Shown: positions 26,222 through 35,479, counted from the first letter of the stretch. The stretch is 64,000 nucleotides of DNA from Ancylomarina subtilis (GCF_004217115.1 NZ_SHKN01000006.1:1-64000), one strand, 5' to 3'. The notes: generated by a model from the letters alone, not told the origin. Translations and numbers: made by a program.

Positions 26222-27736
26222 CTATTTTTTAAATGGCAGGTATACTTCAAATTTTGTGCCCTTTCCAAGGCTACTCTCAACACTAACGTGTCCACCGTGA
26301 GCATCGGCAATTCTTTTTACGTAGGATAGTCCCAGTCCAAAGCCTTTAACATCGTGAACATTTCCAGTGTGTACTCTGTAAAAACGTTCGAAAACCATTC
26401 TTTGATCTTCTTTTGATATGCCAATCCCATTATCGGTAATTGAGATTACAATTCCTTTATCCTTATTTCTTGTACTGATGCTTATCTCAGGAGCATCCTT
26501 ACTGTATTTTATGGCATTGTCAAGTAGGTTCGATATGAGGTTGCCTATATGAACTTCATCCAGCATGACAAGATCCTCTCTGGCATCAAGATGCTGGTAA
26601 GTGTTTCCTTTTCTATCTTCAACTCTAATGGTGAAGTTAGGCATTAGATTCTCAATAATCTTATGAACGTTAACAGCTTTTAATTTCAGTTTCAAACGCC
26701 CCTCGTTAAAGATAGCCATTTGTAAGACTTTTTCAACCTGATAACTTAATCTTCTACTCTCATCGTTGATGATTTTAGCCATATTATTGATGCTGGTAGC
26801 TGTCGTTGTTACTGAGCTATCCCTAAGCATTTGAGAGGCTAACGAGATGGTTGAAATAGGCGTTTTAAACTCATGCGTCATATTATTGATGAAGTCGTTC
26901 TTTATTTTGGATAAACGCTTCTGTCTGAATATGATGAAGATTGTGAAGGCACAGCATAAAATCAAGATCATTGATAGAATCAATGAAGGAAATAGCATGG
27001 TGTACGACCTCAGAATATATTTATGCAATCCTGGGAAAAAGATGTATAAATAATGTGAGTTTTTGAATAAATCATTGGGAAACAATTGCTTGGAATATTT
27101 CTCAAGATGGTTATAGTTAAAATAGTCTTTTGATTTCTTTACAAATAAATTATTATCTGATTTTACAGCGAATTCAAAATCTAATTTAATTCCATTATTT
27201 TTTAATTTTTCTTTAATCAGTTTCTGGATTGAATTCAGATCAATTCGTTCTTTCAGAGGCATGTTTGAACGAGCCATATGGGTGGCCATTCGGGATGTCT
27301 GAAATTGATTTCCCATAATTGAGTACAGAGACTGAGGGTCCTGCATTTTCTTTATTAACTCATTGAAACTTTTTGAGTTAAGTTCGGTTTCCTTTTTGTA
27401 AAGAATTTTATTCTCCTGATAGTAACTGACCTCAGCAGTTGGGTGTTGACCAGGATTCAGAGGTAAATCTATTTTGTATCCGGAACTATAAATTTTCTTC
27501 TTTCTGTTGACACCATTTGTCGGTTGATTGCTGCTACTGCCTTCGAGAATACTTTTGGCTTCATCATCCGATTCCAATTCATCAACAACCTCGTCGAGCG
27601 CTTTACTTACTGTAAGTATAAACTGGTCTTCCTTAATCTTTGCTGTAGATTGGTAGTATTTGATCTGAATAAAGATCAGACCACATAATGATATCGCTAA
27701 AACGATTGTTACTAACCATATGTATTTTTTGCTCAT
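26222..27736 (-). CDS. rprX: RprX-like sensor histidine kinase
   Basis: 504 residues with an N-terminal transmembrane helix (IWLVTIVLAISLCGLIFI), a periplasmic region of about 220 residues without a named fold, and a second helix (LFPSLILSMILILCCAFTIF). The cytoplasmic kinase has H-box MTHEFKTPISTIS, N-box NLLDNAIKYS, G1 DNGIGI, F-box FERFYRV and G2 GFGLGLSYV. There is no HAMP domain, as in Bacteroides RprX. It forms a two-gene operon with the response regulator. A TATATTTG at 27845-27838 on the minus strand is a plausible -7 box, without a good -33. Confidence 0.88.
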   Translation of the reverse strand: MSKKYIWLVTIVLAISLCGLIFIQIKYYQSTAKIKEDQFILTVSKALDEVVDELESDDEAKSILEGSSSNQPTNGVNRKKKIYSSGYKIDLPLNPGQHPTAEVSYYQENKILYKKETELNSKSFNELIKKMQDPQSLYSIMGNQFQTSRMATHMARSNMPLKERIDLNSIQKLIKEKLKNNGIKLDFEFAVKSDNNLFVKKSKDYFNYNHLEKYSKQLFPNDLFKNSHYLYIFFPGLHKYILRSYTMLFPSLILSMILILCCAFTIFIIFRQKRLSKIKNDFINNMTHEFKTPISTISLASQMLRDSSVTTTATSINNMAKIINDESRRLSYQVEKVLQMAIFNEGRLKLKLKAVNVHKIIENLMPNFTIRVEDRKGNTYQHLDAREDLVMLDEVHIGNLISNLLDNAIKYSKDAPEISISTRNKDKGIVISITDNGIGISKEDQRMVFERFYRVHTGNVHDVKGFGLGLSYVKRIADAHGGHVSVESSLGKGTKFEVYLPFKK

Positions 27737-28111
27737 AAATGTAATTCTGACTTTCGGTCCCTTATAGACTGGGATTTAGTGGAAACTAAAAATGAATTTC
27801 TTATTGATATTCAATTAAAAATCCTTTCTCATTGATACAAATATATAAAAATACTCATGAGCTAATTCATGCTTAACAATCTTTAACGGAGGATGAAAGC
27901 TTAAAAGTATATATGGTTAATAAAATTTCTTGATTTTCGATTGAAAGCCTTTGTTCCTAAGATTAATAAATAAGAATAAGTTGTTTTTTTGCTTAAAATC
28001 TAAAAGGGGAATATCCACATGTTTATTATAAATAAACAAGATTTTTCATCGACCCTGTGTTGATTGATAATATGTTATAGGGCATTTTGTCTTATTTTTC
28101 ACGATTATAAT

Positions 28112-28141
28112 GTTGAATTTAATTTCTAGAGCTTATTTTTG
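28112..28141 (+). promoter_or_regulatory. Promoter of a candidate small RNA
   Basis: TTG (28113-28115) and TATTTTTG (28134-28141, a match to TAnnTTTG) are 18 bp apart. No start codon with a usable frame follows; instead a hairpin begins at the predicted transcription start. Confidence 0.6.
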
Positions 28142-28146
28142 CTCAC

Positions 28147-28230
28147 GAAGATTGAATTTTTGGTATTCATCTTCAAATTTTGGTTAATAGTTAGAAGAAA
28201 GGATGGTTGTGGTTACCATCCTTTTTCTTT
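28147..28230 (+). ncRNA. Candidate small RNA, about 80 nt
   Basis: Starting at the point predicted by the promoter, GAAGAT-T-GAA (28147-28156) pairs with TTCATCTTC (28166-28174), leaving a nine-base loop. A 20-base single-stranded AU-rich linker follows. AAAGGATGGT (28198-28207) then pairs with ACCATCCTTT (28215-28224) and runs into Ts. The layout of promoter, hairpin, linker and terminator is that of a bacterial sRNA. It could instead be a terminated leader of the SPOR gene 375 bases downstream. No Rfam family is recognised. Confidence 0.45.
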
Positions 28231-28604
28231 TTGGTTTCTATCTTTAATTAGATTTATACTTGCTTTATTCCAGCATAAGCAGACTTGCTTAATTAGATGC
28301 ATTTAAGTCGAATCTCAAATAAATGCCTTTTTCTTCTCTCCATAATAAGAGTTTTATTATGGATTACTGCTTTTAAGTGGTCTGATTAATAGTGATTTCG
28401 CTGTGTTTTGTATTTGTGTTTTTTAACCATTTTAAAGAGAAATCTTATCAATCGTTAAATTATATTTGAAGCTTGATATTTTTGATTATTTTTGAGATCT
28501 ATTCAGGAAATTTAAAAGGTGTTGATAATCAGTTGTGTTTGTGTGATACATCCCTGGAATTGAATGAGTAGATTAGTAATTCGTTTTGGAAAAATACATA
28601 TCAA

Positions 28605-29171
28605 ATGAAGTATCCTTTTTATTTACTTAGCTTAGTATTTGTTTTTTGTATATCATCCCTGGATGCACAAACATATGAAACAAGTCAGAGTCACGATTCT
28701 CTTGATCAGCAAGTTCAGGATACCATTCATATGAAAAAGACGCAGTTCTATAAGGGAGACGTTGAATTTATTGAGAGACTGAGACAGGATGAAGAGGGGC
28801 AAGGAAAAGTAAGAATTCTTGAGGATTATCGGATTGATGATCTGCTTAAAATAGATCGAGCTGAAAATTCAGAGTCGCCTGGATTTCAAGGGTATCGAAT
28901 TCAGGTTTTCTCAGGAGGAGGACGTGATCGGGAGAAGGCATTTTCCATTCGTCAGGATTTGGAAGAACACTTTCCTGGTGAAAGGGTGTATGTGAAATAT
29001 CAAGCCCCTGATTTTAGAGTGCGTATTGGCAACTTTAGGAATAAATTCGAAGCCATGTACTTGTATAAACAATGTGTGAAATTATATCCTTATTGTTATC
29101 TAGTGAAGGATCAAATAAATTTAGTTGATCTTGAGTTGGAACAAAAAAGTGTGACTGACGAAATAGAATAA
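28605..29171 (+). CDS. Secreted SPOR-domain protein
   Basis: 188 residues with a signal peptide (FYLLSLVFVFCISSLDAQ). After a charged linker, residues about 100-170 match the SPOR fold: GYRIQVFSGGGRDREKAFSI, then VYVKYQAPDFRVRIGNFRNKFEA and the helix YLYKQCVKLYP. SPOR domains bind denuded glycan strands of peptidoglycan at the division site or elsewhere in the wall. Length and layout are common for small Bacteroidota SPOR proteins. It stands alone, with a terminator just after the stop. Confidence 0.85.
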   Translation: MKYPFYLLSLVFVFCISSLDAQTYETSQSHDSLDQQVQDTIHMKKTQFYKGDVEFIERLRQDEEGQGKVRILEDYRIDDLLKIDRAENSESPGFQGYRIQVFSGGGRDREKAFSIRQDLEEHFPGERVYVKYQAPDFRVRIGNFRNKFEAMYLYKQCVKLYPYCYLVKDQINLVDLELEQKSVTDEIE

Positions 29172-29176
29172 TATTG

Positions 29177-29209
29177 AACTGCTTGGATGATTCTAAGCGG
29201 TTTTTTTTA
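29177..29209 (+). terminator. Terminator of the SPOR gene
   Basis: AACTGCTT (29177-29184) pairs with AAGCGGTT (29195-29202), with one G-U pair, followed by eight Ts. Confidence 0.8.
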
Positions 29210-29232
29210 TAAAAAAATTGTAAAGGAAATTG

Positions 29233-29240
29233 TAATTTTG
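29233..29240 (+). promoter_or_regulatory. Candidate purF -7 element
   Basis: TAATTTTG fits TAnnTTTG and lies 52 bases before the start codon. No clean TTG is found at 19-20 bp upstream. Confidence 0.45.
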
Positions 29241-29291
29241 CCCTTTGCGAGAATTAAGGAAAGTACTAAATAACCATTATAATAAATCGAA

Positions 29292-31193
29292 ATGAGTGAT
29301 CAACTTAAACACGAGTGCGGAATAGCTTTAGTCCGTTTGCGTAAACCTCTTGAGTATTATCAGGAAAAGTATGGGACTTGGCAGTATGGAATTCAGAAGC
29401 TTTGTCTGTTGATGGAGAAGCAGCATAATAGAGGACAAGAAGGAGCAGGAGCCGCAAGTATAAAAATCGATCAACAGCCGGGTACGAAATATATTCATCG
29501 CCATCGTTCAAACGGGAATCAACCTATCAAAGATGTATTCGATAGTATTTATGGCGATTTGGCAACAGTAAGAGCAACTAATCCCGAAAAATTTGAAGAT
29601 GCAAAATGGGCAAAAGAAAACGTTCCTTTTGCAGGTGAAGTTTATTTAGGTCACCTTCGTTACGGAACTTTTGGTCGTAATAGTATCGATTTTGTTCACC
29701 CGGTTAAGCGTGAAAATAACTGGCGTTCTCGTAATTTGGTTTTGGCAGGGAATTTCAACCTGACTAATGTTGATGAGTTGTTTAATCTATTGGTATCACT
29801 GGGCCAAAGTCCAAGTGACTATACGGATACAGTTACTATTCTTGAAAAGGTTGGTCATTATCTTGATGAAGAAAACCAACTGAAATTCAGACAATATAAA
29901 AACGAAGGTTATAGCTCTCAAGCTATTTCTCCTCTTATCGAGGATAATCTCGATGTTCAGAAGGTTTTGGCGAGTGCGTCTCGTGACTGGGATGGTGGTT
30001 ATGCCATTGCAGGGATGTTCGGACATGGTGATTCATTTGTGATGCGCGATCCATGGGGAATTCGTCCAGCATACTACTATCAGGATGATGAGATTGTGGT
30101 GGTTGCTTCGGAACGTCCGGTGATTCAAACTGCTTTAAATGTTAGAGCTAAAGATATTAAAGAAATCGAACCGGGTAATGGTGTTATTATTCGTAAGAAT
30201 GGTGATGTAGCAGAAGTTCCTGTTCGTGTTCCACAGAAAAGAAGATCTTGTTCATTTGAACGTATTTATTTCTCAAGAGGATCTGATAAAGATATCTATT
30301 TAGAGAGAAAAAAGTTAGGCCAGTTATTAACGCCGGCTATCCTTGATAGTATCGATCACGATATTGCGAATTCAGTTTTCTCTTTTATTCCTAATACTGC
30401 TGAAACAGCTTTCTATGGAATGATGGAAGGTGTTCGTAATCACTTACAGGAAGATAAAATGCGAAAGATTCACGAACTAAATGGTGAATGGACTGAAGAA
30501 AAGCTTCAAGAGATTATTTCCGTTGAGCCTCGTGTTGAGAAAATAGCCGTAAAAGATGTCAAACTCAGAACTTTTATTTCAGGTGATGAGGGGCGTGATG
30601 ACTTAGTTGGTCATGTTTACGATGTGACTTATGGTATTGTTCGTAACGATGTTGATAACTTGGTTATTATTGACGATTCAATTGTTCGCGGTACAACTCT
30701 TAAGAAAAGTATCTTAAGAATCTTAGATCGATTACATCCAAAGAAAATTGTGGTTGTGTCATCGGCACCACAGATTCGTTACCCGGACTGTTATGGTATT
30801 GATATGACACGAATGGGGGATTTCTGTGCTTTTAATGCAGCAATTGCTTTGCTAAAAGAGCGAAATATGGAGAATATCATCGATGAGGTTTATCAGAAAT
30901 GTAAGGCTCAGGAGAACTTGCCTAAGGAGGAGGTGATGAATTATGTGACTGAAATTTACAAACCATTTACTCCTGAAGAAATCTCAGATAAGATATCGGA
31001 GCAGTTAACTCCGGATGAAATGCACGCTGAGGTGAAAATTGTATTCCAGTCGGTTGATAACTTACACGCAGCATGTCCTGAAAATAATGGGGATTGGTAT
31101 TTTACGGGCGACTATCCAACGCCTGGTGGAAACAAGGTTGTGAATACTTCATTCATCAACTATGTTGAAGGAAATACAAAGAGAGCCTATTAA
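29292..31193 (+). CDS. purF: Amidophosphoribosyltransferase, long Bacteroidota form
   Basis: 633 residues; it makes 5-phosphoribosylamine from PRPP and glutamine, the first step of purine synthesis. The N-terminal nucleophile glutaminase starts at Cys9 (HECGIALVRL) after a short propeptide-like stretch, with HNRGQEGAG and GHLRYGTFG downstream. The phosphoribosyltransferase domain carries the PRPP loop VIIDDSIVRGTTLKKS. It is about 150 residues longer than E. coli PurF (505) owing to insertions in both domains. Bacteroidota often carry this long form as well as a standard PurF, so it may be a second copy with a modified role. It is flanked by terminators and monocistronic. Confidence 0.88.
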   Translation: MSDQLKHECGIALVRLRKPLEYYQEKYGTWQYGIQKLCLLMEKQHNRGQEGAGAASIKIDQQPGTKYIHRHRSNGNQPIKDVFDSIYGDLATVRATNPEKFEDAKWAKENVPFAGEVYLGHLRYGTFGRNSIDFVHPVKRENNWRSRNLVLAGNFNLTNVDELFNLLVSLGQSPSDYTDTVTILEKVGHYLDEENQLKFRQYKNEGYSSQAISPLIEDNLDVQKVLASASRDWDGGYAIAGMFGHGDSFVMRDPWGIRPAYYYQDDEIVVVASERPVIQTALNVRAKDIKEIEPGNGVIIRKNGDVAEVPVRVPQKRRSCSFERIYFSRGSDKDIYLERKKLGQLLTPAILDSIDHDIANSVFSFIPNTAETAFYGMMEGVRNHLQEDKMRKIHELNGEWTEEKLQEIISVEPRVEKIAVKDVKLRTFISGDEGRDDLVGHVYDVTYGIVRNDVDNLVIIDDSIVRGTTLKKSILRILDRLHPKKIVVVSSAPQIRYPDCYGIDMTRMGDFCAFNAAIALLKERNMENIIDEVYQKCKAQENLPKEEVMNYVTEIYKPFTPEEISDKISEQLTPDEMHAEVKIVFQSVDNLHAACPENNGDWYFTGDYPTPGGNKVVNTSFINYVEGNTKRAY

Positions 31194-31244
31194 GCTATAA
31201 GTTGGTGAATTCTTAAGACGCCACCAATTTTCGAAATTTGATAC

Positions 31245-31278
31245 AAAAAAAAGTCATCCTCGTGGATGACTTTTTTTT
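31245..31278. terminator. Perfect bidirectional terminator between purF and glsB
   Basis: The 15-bp stem AAAAAAAAGTCATCC / GGATGACTTTTTTTT has loop TCGT. The A-run and T-run on its sides serve both convergent genes. Confidence 0.93.
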
Positions 31279-31294
31279 TTGCAATTCGAATTGC

Positions 31295-32275
31295 TTAATG
31301 TTTTTTCTTGAACAAATGAAATTTTGTTCTCGGCAAACGGATTTTCAAGAAGTTTAGATAAGATGAGATATGTCGCTCAACTTTATTTTCATAGACATCG
31401 TCAATTGTAATCATGATACCCGTTTCTTCTACGTCACCAAAGTGAGTATTTACAGCTGTTCCAAAGCTTCTCATTGATGGAGATAAACCCATGTATGCAT
31501 TAATAAGTGGTGGGATATTAGCTCCGTTTTCGCGTACAATTCTGGATAAGATCTTGTAGTTTTCTTTGAAATCAACCCCGTTGTAAGTGGCGTCCATGGT
31601 GGCTGTGTCCGTATTTGTTTTAAGCGGATTCAATGGCCACGCAAGATTATCAGGATCGTTAAACATACGGTTCATGAAATAAAGAATGTGATTACGAGCC
31701 TCGGTGTTAAAATGAGGGTACATGGTCACTTTCCCAAAGAAATATTTAATCTCAGGATACTCTACAATTAGAGCACCCAGTCCATCCCATAAATTGTCGA
31801 GAGCATATAGACTCTTTCTGCCTTTTAGAATTGATTGGTATTCAGGCTGAACAAATGAACGGCCTAATTCAATCATATTCGGGATATACTGAGTTTTGAA
31901 TTCATCAGAGAAGTCAAATAATCTTGATGTTGCTAGTAAATAATCACCTTGTTTATTGGTGTGGGCATCTTTACAAATGATATAGCGATAACCACCTAGG
32001 ATTTCTTTTGCACTGGGGTCCCAAACGATGAGTTGGTGATAAGGCTTTTCATCCAGATCATAATGATCGATATCGGTTTCCTTGCCTGTTCCACCACCAG
32101 CTTTTCTAAATGTAATTTCTCGTAAACGTCCCACTTCGCGCATTAAATTTGGCGAATCGTGATGTGTAAAGCAATAAATTTCGTTCGATCCCTTATTGGT
32201 CTTTCTTACAAATCTATCCTCGGTGAGTTCTTTTTCAAGAAGCTCTCTGTCTACTGGAGGGATAATCTCTTTCAT
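31295..32275 (-). CDS. glsB: Glycine-lipid N-acyltransferase (GlsB/OlsB-like hemolysin-family GNAT)
   Basis: ATG 32275 gives 326 residues; an in-frame TTG at 32308 would add 11 lysine/arginine-rich residues and is less likely. The OlsB/hemolysin-type acyltransferase fold is seen in LREITFRKAGGGTGKETDID, YHQLIVWDPSAKEILGGYRY and MIELGRSFVQPEY, with KSLYALDNLWDGLGALI downstream. In Bacteroides the homologue GlsB attaches a 3-hydroxy fatty acid to glycine, the first step to N-acyl glycine and glycine lipids. It follows the PlsC-like gene glsA by 157 bases on the same strand. A TATATTTG at 32435-32428 may give it its own promoter. Confidence 0.82.
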   Translation of the reverse strand: MKEIIPPVDRELLEKELTEDRFVRKTNKGSNEIYCFTHHDSPNLMREVGRLREITFRKAGGGTGKETDIDHYDLDEKPYHQLIVWDPSAKEILGGYRYIICKDAHTNKQGDYLLATSRLFDFSDEFKTQYIPNMIELGRSFVQPEYQSILKGRKSLYALDNLWDGLGALIVEYPEIKYFFGKVTMYPHFNTEARNHILYFMNRMFNDPDNLAWPLNPLKTNTDTATMDATYNGVDFKENYKILSRIVRENGANIPPLINAYMGLSPSMRSFGTAVNTHFGDVEETGIMITIDDVYENKVERHISSYLNFLKIRLPRTKFHLFKKKH

Positions 32276-32465
32276 CTGTTTTCTTTTTATTTGGTGACGA
32301 CGTTTCAATTCTTAAATTAAGAATAAAGAAATTCGCTTGTGGTGTATTTAAAGCAATATAAGTGAAAATAAGGGAATCACCATAGTTATTTTTATTGATG
32401 GACTATGATAATTGACTTAAATTCGGACAAATATAATGTATCTTGTGGATTTGTGATTAAAATAA

Positions 32466-33299
32466 TTAATCGGCAAGATCGTAACATTGTTTCTTTATTT
32501 CTTCAGCCCACTGGTTTGGGGTTAAGCTACTATCAAGATTTGTATATGGGATAGGCTCACCAATCGTAATTTTAAATTGTTTACCTCTTTGTTTGAATAA
32601 TTCATTCACAAGATAAAGCATCTCAATATTGGCTTTAAGTCGAATAAATTTTCTGAAGTTGGCTAAATTGTAAAAGAAATTTGAGTTTCGTCCGCTAATA
32701 TGAATCGGAACAATATCACGCTGATGTTTTTTTGCTTTTACAATAAAACTTTTTTTCCATTCCAGATCTTTAATTATTCCCTTTTGTTTTCTGGAGACTA
32801 AGCCAGCAGGGAAGGTTAAGATGGTCGAATCCGATTGGTAGGCTGATTCTATAATTTTAGCCGCTTCCTTTGCTTGTCCGCCGTGTTTATTTATAGGAAC
32901 AAAAACATTGCCCATGTTTTTAATATTCATCAGAATATCGTTTACTAAAAAGCGAATACTTTTAAAATGTTTCCCAAAGAGGCTGATAAGAATCAGTCCA
33001 TCAGGGCCACCAAGAGGGTGATTGGCCACCAAAAGGTAGCGTTTGCCTGGATCAAGTTTTTCCAATCCGCGAATATCGTAGGTAATTGATAATTCATCCA
33101 AAACAGATTGAGAGAAATCGATACCTTGTTTTTGGTGGTTTCTGCTTAGGAAATCGTTCAGTTCATCCTGATGAATAATGCGTTTTAAATATGAGATGAT
33201 GAAACCAGGAATTAATCGAGCGACTTTTTCGCTTTTACTGGCAAATACCTGTTTGAGATCTATCTTTTGAAAATCCTGAGATTTTGACTGGTCTTGCAT
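32466..33299 (-). CDS. glsA: Glycine-lipid O-acyltransferase (GlsA/PlsC-like)
   Basis: 277 residues of the lysophosphatidic-acid acyltransferase family. The catalytic block is LLVANHPLGGPDGLILI, which has the NHxxxxD motif in the form NHPLGGPD. The second block is NVFVPINKHGG, and the third is ILTFPAGLVSRKQKG in place of the usual FPEG(T/R)S. The modified FPAG block separates this clade from ordinary PlsC. In Bacteroides, GlsA adds the second acyl group to N-acyl glycine. The neighbouring GlsB-like gene supports that role. It is probably a peripheral or monotopic inner-membrane protein; no clear transmembrane helix is seen. Confidence 0.8.
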   Translation of the reverse strand: MQDQSKSQDFQKIDLKQVFASKSEKVARLIPGFIISYLKRIIHQDELNDFLSRNHQKQGIDFSQSVLDELSITYDIRGLEKLDPGKRYLLVANHPLGGPDGLILISLFGKHFKSIRFLVNDILMNIKNMGNVFVPINKHGGQAKEAAKIIESAYQSDSTILTFPAGLVSRKQKGIIKDLEWKKSFIVKAKKHQRDIVPIHISGRNSNFFYNLANFRKFIRLKANIEMLYLVNELFKQRGKQFKITIGEPIPYTNLDSSLTPNQWAEEIKKQCYDLAD

Positions 33300-33521
33300 T
33301 TGTCTATGATTCTAAAATATAGCTTAGTTGTGATTTATTGTGATCAATAAATAGTTGATTTGAACGCAATAAACTCAATTATGGCCTAAATATCGGAATT
33401 TTATATTGACTTCCTCAAAAAACAGAGAATCAATCTATCTAAAAGTACACAAAGTGTTTATTTTTTTGTTTGAATGCTTGTGTTTACTGAGTCTATATCA
33501 GGATATTTTAGACTTCTTCAA

Positions 33522-33551
33522 TTGTCATTCAGCTAATAAGATCTATCTTTG
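33522..33551 (+). promoter_or_regulatory. miaB promoter
   Basis: TTG (33522-33524), 19 bp, then TATCTTTG (33544-33551): a perfect -33/-7 pair. Transcription should start near 33558, which excludes the longer miaB frame that opens at 33549. Confidence 0.78.
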
Positions 33552-33617
33552 CACGTCATAAAAAACAATAATGGTCCTTCAGTAATGTTGAAGGGTAAGG
33601 ATAATCGGAAGAATACA

Positions 33618-34952
33618 ATGAGCAAAAGCAATAAGAAATTATTCATGGAAACCTATGGTTGTCAAATGAATGTTGCCGATAGTGAAGTCGTGGCTGCTAT
33701 TATGGAGCACGATGGTTTTGAGAGAACTGAAGATAGAACTGAGGCAGATGTGATTTTGGTAAATACATGTTCTGTGCGTGAAAATGCCGAGCAAAGAGTT
33801 CGGGGTAGGGTTCAAGGTTTTAGTGAGTTGAAGAAGAAAAATCCGAAACTTTTAGTAGGTGTTATAGGCTGCATGGCTGAGCGTTTGGGTGAGAAACTTT
33901 TTGAGCAGGAGAAGAATGTGAATATTGTTGTTGGCCCCGATGCTTATATGGACTTACCCTCGTTGGTAAAGAAGGCTGAGCAGGGAGAAAAAGCCATTAA
34001 TATTGATTTGTCGTTAACTGAAACTTATAAAGATATTTGTCCTGCGCGTATTGATGAAACGGCCATCTCGGGTTTTGTTTCAATTATGCGTGGATGCAAC
34101 AATTTCTGTACATATTGTATTGTTCCTTATACCAGAGGGAGAGAGAGAAGTCGCAACTTCGAGAGTATTCTTAAGGAAGTTCATGATTTAGCTTCAAAGG
34201 GCTACAAAGAAGTAACTCTTTTGGGACAGAATGTGAACTCTTACCACTTTAAAAATTCTGTTTCGGAAATTACTTTTCCCGAGTTGCTGGAAATGGTAGC
34301 GAAGGCTGAGCCCAACATGCGTATTCGTTTTGCAACCTCGCATCCCAAAGATATGAGTGATGATACCTTGAAAGTGATGGCTGCTCATTCGAATATTTGC
34401 AGATGCATACATTTACCCGTTCAGTCAGGAAGCAACGAAGTTCTTAAGAATATGCGTCGAAAATATACCCGCGAGTGGTATATGGATCGTGTGGAAGCCA
34501 TTCGCAAATATTTGCCGGATTGTGGTTTAACGTCTGATATTTTTGTGGGTTTCCACAATGAAACTGAAGAAGAATTTCAGGAAACATTAGATTTGATGCA
34601 GTGGGCTAAGTACGATTATGCTTATATGTTTAAGTATTCGGAACGCCCTGGTACATATGCTTATAAAAACTTAAAGGATAATATTCCTGAGGATGTTAAA
34701 TCGAAGCGATTGGATGAGATGATTGCTTTACAAAGACAACTATCTTTAGAAAGTAATCAGCGTGATTTGGGTAAAACCTTTGAGATTCTAATTGAGGGTG
34801 TTTCTAAAAAATCAGATCAGGAGTTATATGGACGCAGTTCACAGAATAAGGCTTTTATTTTACCCAAGAAAAATTTTAAAGTTGGCGATTTTGTAAAAGT
34901 TAAAGCGGTGAGTTGCAACTCTGCAACTATGATTGGCGAGATTGTGGAATAA
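33618..34952 (+). CDS. miaB: tRNA-2-methylthio-N6-isopentenyladenosine synthase
   Basis: From ATG 33618 the enzyme has 444 residues, the normal length. It adds a methylthio group to A37 of tRNAs that read codons starting with U. The N-terminal methylthiotransferase domain binds one cluster through Cys residues in ETYGCQMN, NTCSVRENAEQR and VIGCMAERLG. The radical-SAM triad is C-x3-C-x2-C in RGCNNFCTYCIVPYTRGRE. The C-terminal TRAM domain ends at VKAVSCNSATMIGEIVE. An ATG at 33585 is also in frame but precedes no family sequence. Promoter and terminator flank it, so it is a single-gene unit. Confidence 0.97.
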   Translation: MSKSNKKLFMETYGCQMNVADSEVVAAIMEHDGFERTEDRTEADVILVNTCSVRENAEQRVRGRVQGFSELKKKNPKLLVGVIGCMAERLGEKLFEQEKNVNIVVGPDAYMDLPSLVKKAEQGEKAINIDLSLTETYKDICPARIDETAISGFVSIMRGCNNFCTYCIVPYTRGRERSRNFESILKEVHDLASKGYKEVTLLGQNVNSYHFKNSVSEITFPELLEMVAKAEPNMRIRFATSHPKDMSDDTLKVMAAHSNICRCIHLPVQSGSNEVLKNMRRKYTREWYMDRVEAIRKYLPDCGLTSDIFVGFHNETEEEFQETLDLMQWAKYDYAYMFKYSERPGTYAYKNLKDNIPEDVKSKRLDEMIALQRQLSLESNQRDLGKTFEILIEGVSKKSDQELYGRSSQNKAFILPKKNFKVGDFVKVKAVSCNSATMIGEIVE

Positions 34953-34979
34953 GTATTTTCTATATCCGGAATATATAAA

Positions 34980-35011
34980 AAGAGGCTGTCAGTTTTAACT
35001 GGCAGCCTCTT
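34980..35011. terminator. Bidirectional terminator between miaB and yqeY
   Basis: AGAGGCTG-T-CAGT (34981-34993) pairs with ACTG-G-CAGCCTCT (34998-35010), all 13 pairs holding with one G-U, around loop TTTA. A-rich and T-rich flanks lie on either side. Confidence 0.85.
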
Positions 35012-35032
35012 CTATTTGCTGTAGGTATTTGC

Positions 35033-35479
35033 TTAAGCAAGTAATGATTTTACTTTATCGGCAATGGTTTTTCCATCGGCACGTCCGGCTAATTCTTTCG
35101 ATGCCATTCCTACAACCTTACCCATATCTTTTATTGAGCTTGCACCCGTTTTTTCAATTAAACCTTTAATAATTTCAGTCAGTTCTTCATCTGTGATTTG
35201 TGCAGGAAGATAAGCTTCAATATAAGCCATTTCTTTTAGCTCAACATCTGCTAGTTCCTGACGGCCACCCGTGATATATGTATCAGCGGAGTCTTTCCTT
35301 TGTTTAGCAAGTTTTTGTACAATTTTTAAAGCATCTGCATCAGCAATTTCAGTACTACCTGTTTTTGTCATTTCAAGAGTGAAAGCTGTTTTTACAGCTC
35401 TTAGAGCCTGAAGCTTTTCCTTATCTTTGGCTTTCATTGCAGCCTTTATATCGCCGTTTACTTGTTCTAATAATGTCAT
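35033..35479 (-). CDS. yqeY: GatB/YqeY-domain protein
   Basis: 148 residues comprising the helical YqeY domain alone, the same module that ends GatB of the tRNA amidotransferase. Typical marks are KDKEKLQALRAVKTAF, KLAKQRKDSADTYITGGRQEL, YLPAQITDEEL and the end KDMGKVVGMASKELAGRADG with a final short helix. The biochemical role is not established; a tRNA-related function is suggested by the GatB homology. It lies 61 bases downstream of the last ftsZ, on the same strand, and may be transcribed with the division cluster. A bidirectional terminator follows. Confidence 0.93.
   Translation of the reverse strand: MTLLEQVNGDIKAAMKAKDKEKLQALRAVKTAFTLEMTKTGSTEIADADALKIVQKLAKQRKDSADTYITGGRQELADVELKEMAYIEAYLPAQITDEELTEIIKGLIEKTGASSIKDMGKVVGMASKELAGRADGKTIADKVKSLLA

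Larger units (their letters stand above)
27737..28604. other. 0.87-kb intergenic region with a candidate small RNA
   Basis: Apart from the kinase -7 box and the small-RNA candidate at 28112-28230, no gene is seen. The 370 bases between the candidate RNA terminator and the SPOR gene are AT-rich with no obvious element. Confidence 0.45.

Noticed and set aside
33549-33617. Longer MiaB N-terminus
   Set aside because: The -7 box covers 33544-33551, so a start at 33549 is not possible; the family begins at MSKSNKKLFMETYGC.
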